64,000 nucleotides of DNA, from contig CAVWIN010000009.1 of assembly GCA_963755085.1 (NCBI GenBank), positions 22,992 to 86,991 on the forward strand. Direction: 5' to 3'. This stretch comes from JACVRM01 sp963755085 (GTDB taxonomy: Bacteria > Actinomycetota > Thermoleophilia > Gaiellales > Gaiellaceae). Shown here one piece after another: positions 62,399 through 64,000 of the stretch (position 1 is its first letter; every line of letters starts with the position of its first letter). The notes under the pieces are model-generated. The model did not search any database, was not told the origin of the DNA, and was given only the letters and a program-made list of their open reading frames with translations. Both the position numbers and the translations under genes were made by a program.

Positions 62399-64000
62399 CT
62401 ATGTCGGCGGTGAGCTGGGCTTGGATTGAGCGCCGGGCTGCACCGTGGGGATGCCTCGGGTGAACAGCAAGGCGACGAGCGCGAAGAGCGCCAGGATCGA
62501 CACGGCGACGCGCAGCCCGTCGATCCGGCTCTGCTCGTTGGTCTCCACGATCGCGTCGACCGTCCGCGGGCGGACGTGCGCATCCGAGAGCGCGGCCTTC
62601 AGGTCGGCGTCCGAGATGAACGGGACGCCACCGGCGAGGCTTGTCTGTGCCTGGCCAGCGACGCGGTCGGGGACGGCCGGGTTGTTCTGGACGCCGGTAA
62701 GAAACGAGGTGGTCAGCGCGGAGATGAGCACGGCGCCTGCCAGCGCGGTGCCGATCGAGGCGCCGAGCTGGGTCCCCGTGTTCTGGATTCCGCCCACCTC
62801 GCCGCTCTGCTCGTCGGGCACCGCCGACACGGTCACGCTCCCCAGCTGGGAGGCGATCGAGCCGATCCCCGCACCGGCAAGGAGCAGCGGCCAGGTGACG
62901 ATCTCCGCTCCGGCGCCGTAGTCGAGCAAGGCGACGAGCAGCACAAGCCCGGCGAACATCGCCATGAAGCCGAGGCGGATCACCCGCTGCGGGTTCGCGT
63001 TCGGCAGCAGCTTGGGGACTCCGGCCGCGAAGAGCAGCAGCATCAGCGAGAGCGGCAGCAGATGCATGCCCGTGTTGACCGCCGACAGACCGAGTGCAAC
63101 CGACAGGAACAGCGGCACCACGAAGAAGATCCCGCCCTGCACCAGGAACAGGAAGAAGAACGAGGTGACGCCGTCGCGCAGCTGGATGTTGCGCAGCATC
63201 TTCGGGTCGATCAGTGCAGCCTGGCCGCGTGCGATACGCCGGTTCTCCCACATCGCGAACAGGCCCACAACCACACCGCCGGCGAGGACGAGCCAGATCA
63301 CCGGCGAGAGCCCGAGCCACTCGGGGGCACCGGGCTTGGGCCGCACGAACCCCCACGCACCCGAGCGCAGGATGCCGATCACGATCAGCCCGAGGCCGGC
63401 CGCCGACAGCCCGGTGCCGACCAGGTCGAGCCTGGCGCCCTTCTCGGGCGGTGTGTCGTTCACCCGCCGCGCCAGAGCGAGGATCACGATCACGATCAGC
63501 ACCTCGCCGACGAACACCCACCGCCACGAGGCGTAGGTCGTGAACAAGCCGCCGATCACCGGCCCCACGGCAGCCGCGATCGCGCCGGCAGCCGCCACGA
63601 GCCCGTACGCACGCGGCCGGTCCGACCGTCCGAAGTTCGAGGCGACCAGCGCCACGATCGCCGGCATGATCAACACCGCGCCGAAGCCCTCCAGGAACGA
63701 CCAGCCGATGATCAGCACCGGCAGGCTGTGAGACAGCGCCGTCGTCAGCGACCCACACGCGTAGACGACGCACCCGATCGTGAACGCACGCTTCCGGCCG
63801 ATGATCTCCCCGACCCTGCCGCCGGTGATCATGAAAGACGCCATGACCAGCGTGTAGAGCGTGATCGCCGTCTGGATCCCGATCACATCGGTCCCGACGT
63901 CCTCGGCGACCGTGGCGATCGCCGTGTTCATCACCGTCATATCCAGGGCCATCACGAACTGCCCCGTCGCCAGCGTGAGCAACACCAAACCCGAAGCCTT
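62399..64000 (-). CDS. MFS exporter, DHA2 (14-TMS) family
   Basis: A polytopic protein of at least 533 residues; its N-terminus may extend past the right edge (a TTG at 63988 is the first in-window start). It begins with the DHA2 motif FVMALDMTVMNTAIATVAED and continues with GGRVGEIIGRKRAFTIGCVV (motif A between TM2 and TM3), EGFGAVLIMPAIVALVASNF, AGAIAAAVGPVIGGLFTTYA and SWRWVFVGEVLIVIVILALA. A 14-helix layout is inferred. It probably exports drugs or metabolites with proton antiport. Confidence 0.85.
   Translation of the reverse strand, partial: KASGLVLLTLATGQFVMALDMTVMNTAIATVAEDVGTDVIGIQTAITLYTLVMASFMITGGRVGEIIGRKRAFTIGCVVYACGSLTTALSHSLPVLIIGWSFLEGFGAVLIMPAIVALVASNFGRSDRPRAYGLVAAAGAIAAAVGPVIGGLFTTYASWRWVFVGEVLIVIVILALARRVNDTPPEKGARLDLVGTGLSAAGLGLIVIGILRSGAWGFVRPKPGAPEWLGLSPVIWLVLAGGVVVGLFAMWENRRIARGQAALIDPKMLRNIQLRDGVTSFFFLFLVQGGIFFVVPLFLSVALGLSAVNTGMHLLPLSLMLLLFAAGVPKLLPNANPQRVIRLGFMAMFAGLVLLVALLDYGAGAEIVTWPLLLAGAGIGSIASQLGSVTVSAVPDEQSGEVGGIQNTGTQLGASIGTALAGAVLISALTTSFLTGVQNNPAVPDRVAGQAQTSLAGGVPFISDADLKAALSDAHVRPRTVDAIVETNEQSRIDGLRVAVSILALFALVALLFTRGIPTVQPGAQSKPSSPPT

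Overview
The window is about 64 kb of very GC-rich DNA with GTG and TTG starts, tightly packed genes and strong Shine-Dalgarno (SD) sequences of the AAGGAG type. It looks like a chromosomal segment of an actinobacterium. The mix of genes (SARP and LAL regulators, DUF4239, DUF1622 and DUF2252 proteins, CMD-like proteins, many small membrane proteins) suggests Thermoleophilia (Gaiellales or Solirubrobacterales), but that placement is inference. No rRNA, complete tRNA, CRISPR array or ribosomal protein cluster is present.

Layout. 1-1817: a truncated exported protein and an ECF sigma / anti-sigma / DUF7666-like operon whose sigma gene is frameshifted. 1861-6423: a divergent operon led by a SARP-type regulator, with PAS, monooxygenase-like, VOC and GNAT genes. 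6424-10.6 kb: small genes, an epoxide-hydrolase-like enzyme with a strong terminator, and relics of a thrombospondin-type-3 protein and of a sulfatase. 10.7-28.6 kb: a block of envelope, ion-transport and stress genes (AI-2E/PerM, BrkB/YihY, class II amidotransferase, AhpD-like, CPA antiporter, rhodanese, SulP, LAL regulator, DUF4239, CYTH). 28.7-34.8 kb: SCP2-like protein (broken), glycogen debranching enzyme, CoA-disulfide reductase/rhodanese (broken), cupin and small genes. 35.0-42.0 kb: a second LAL regulator followed by a seven-gene operon. 42.0-54.8 kb: GMC oxidoreductase, TPP enzyme, methyltransferase, TspO, HAD-GH65 phosphorylase, Usp and a P-type ATPase. 54.8-59.6 kb: response regulators with a cyclase, cupin, rhodaneses and an IS5-type element. 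59.6-64 kb: DUF1622, DUF2252 (frameshifted) and an MFS exporter.

The most striking feature is a repeated promoter architecture. Eleven intergenic sites (ten between 11.5 and 28.6 kb, one at 56.9 kb) carry a palindrome with the invariant core TCACCC(G/A)GGTGA, close to the perfect 16-mer GTTCACCCGGGTGAAC. Reading toward the adjacent gene, each has a hexamer fitting NANNNT (mostly TANNNT or CANNNT) exactly 36 bp further on. The predicted transcription start then falls on the start codon of five genes that lack an SD, and upstream of good SDs for the other six. I read this as an activator-dependent regulon linking cation/proton exchange, anion transport, envelope proteins, AhpD-like proteins and a Gly/Pro-repeat microprotein. 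The regulator is not identified; the LAL protein at 21876-24185 lies inside the block.

A second structural theme is three same-orientation copies of a tRNA 3' end (T-arm plus acceptor) at 41.97, 54.79 and 59.54 kb. They look like attachment-site scars bounding two islands. A third theme is decay: several genes carry single-base frameshifts or large internal deletions, which may be real or may be assembly errors.
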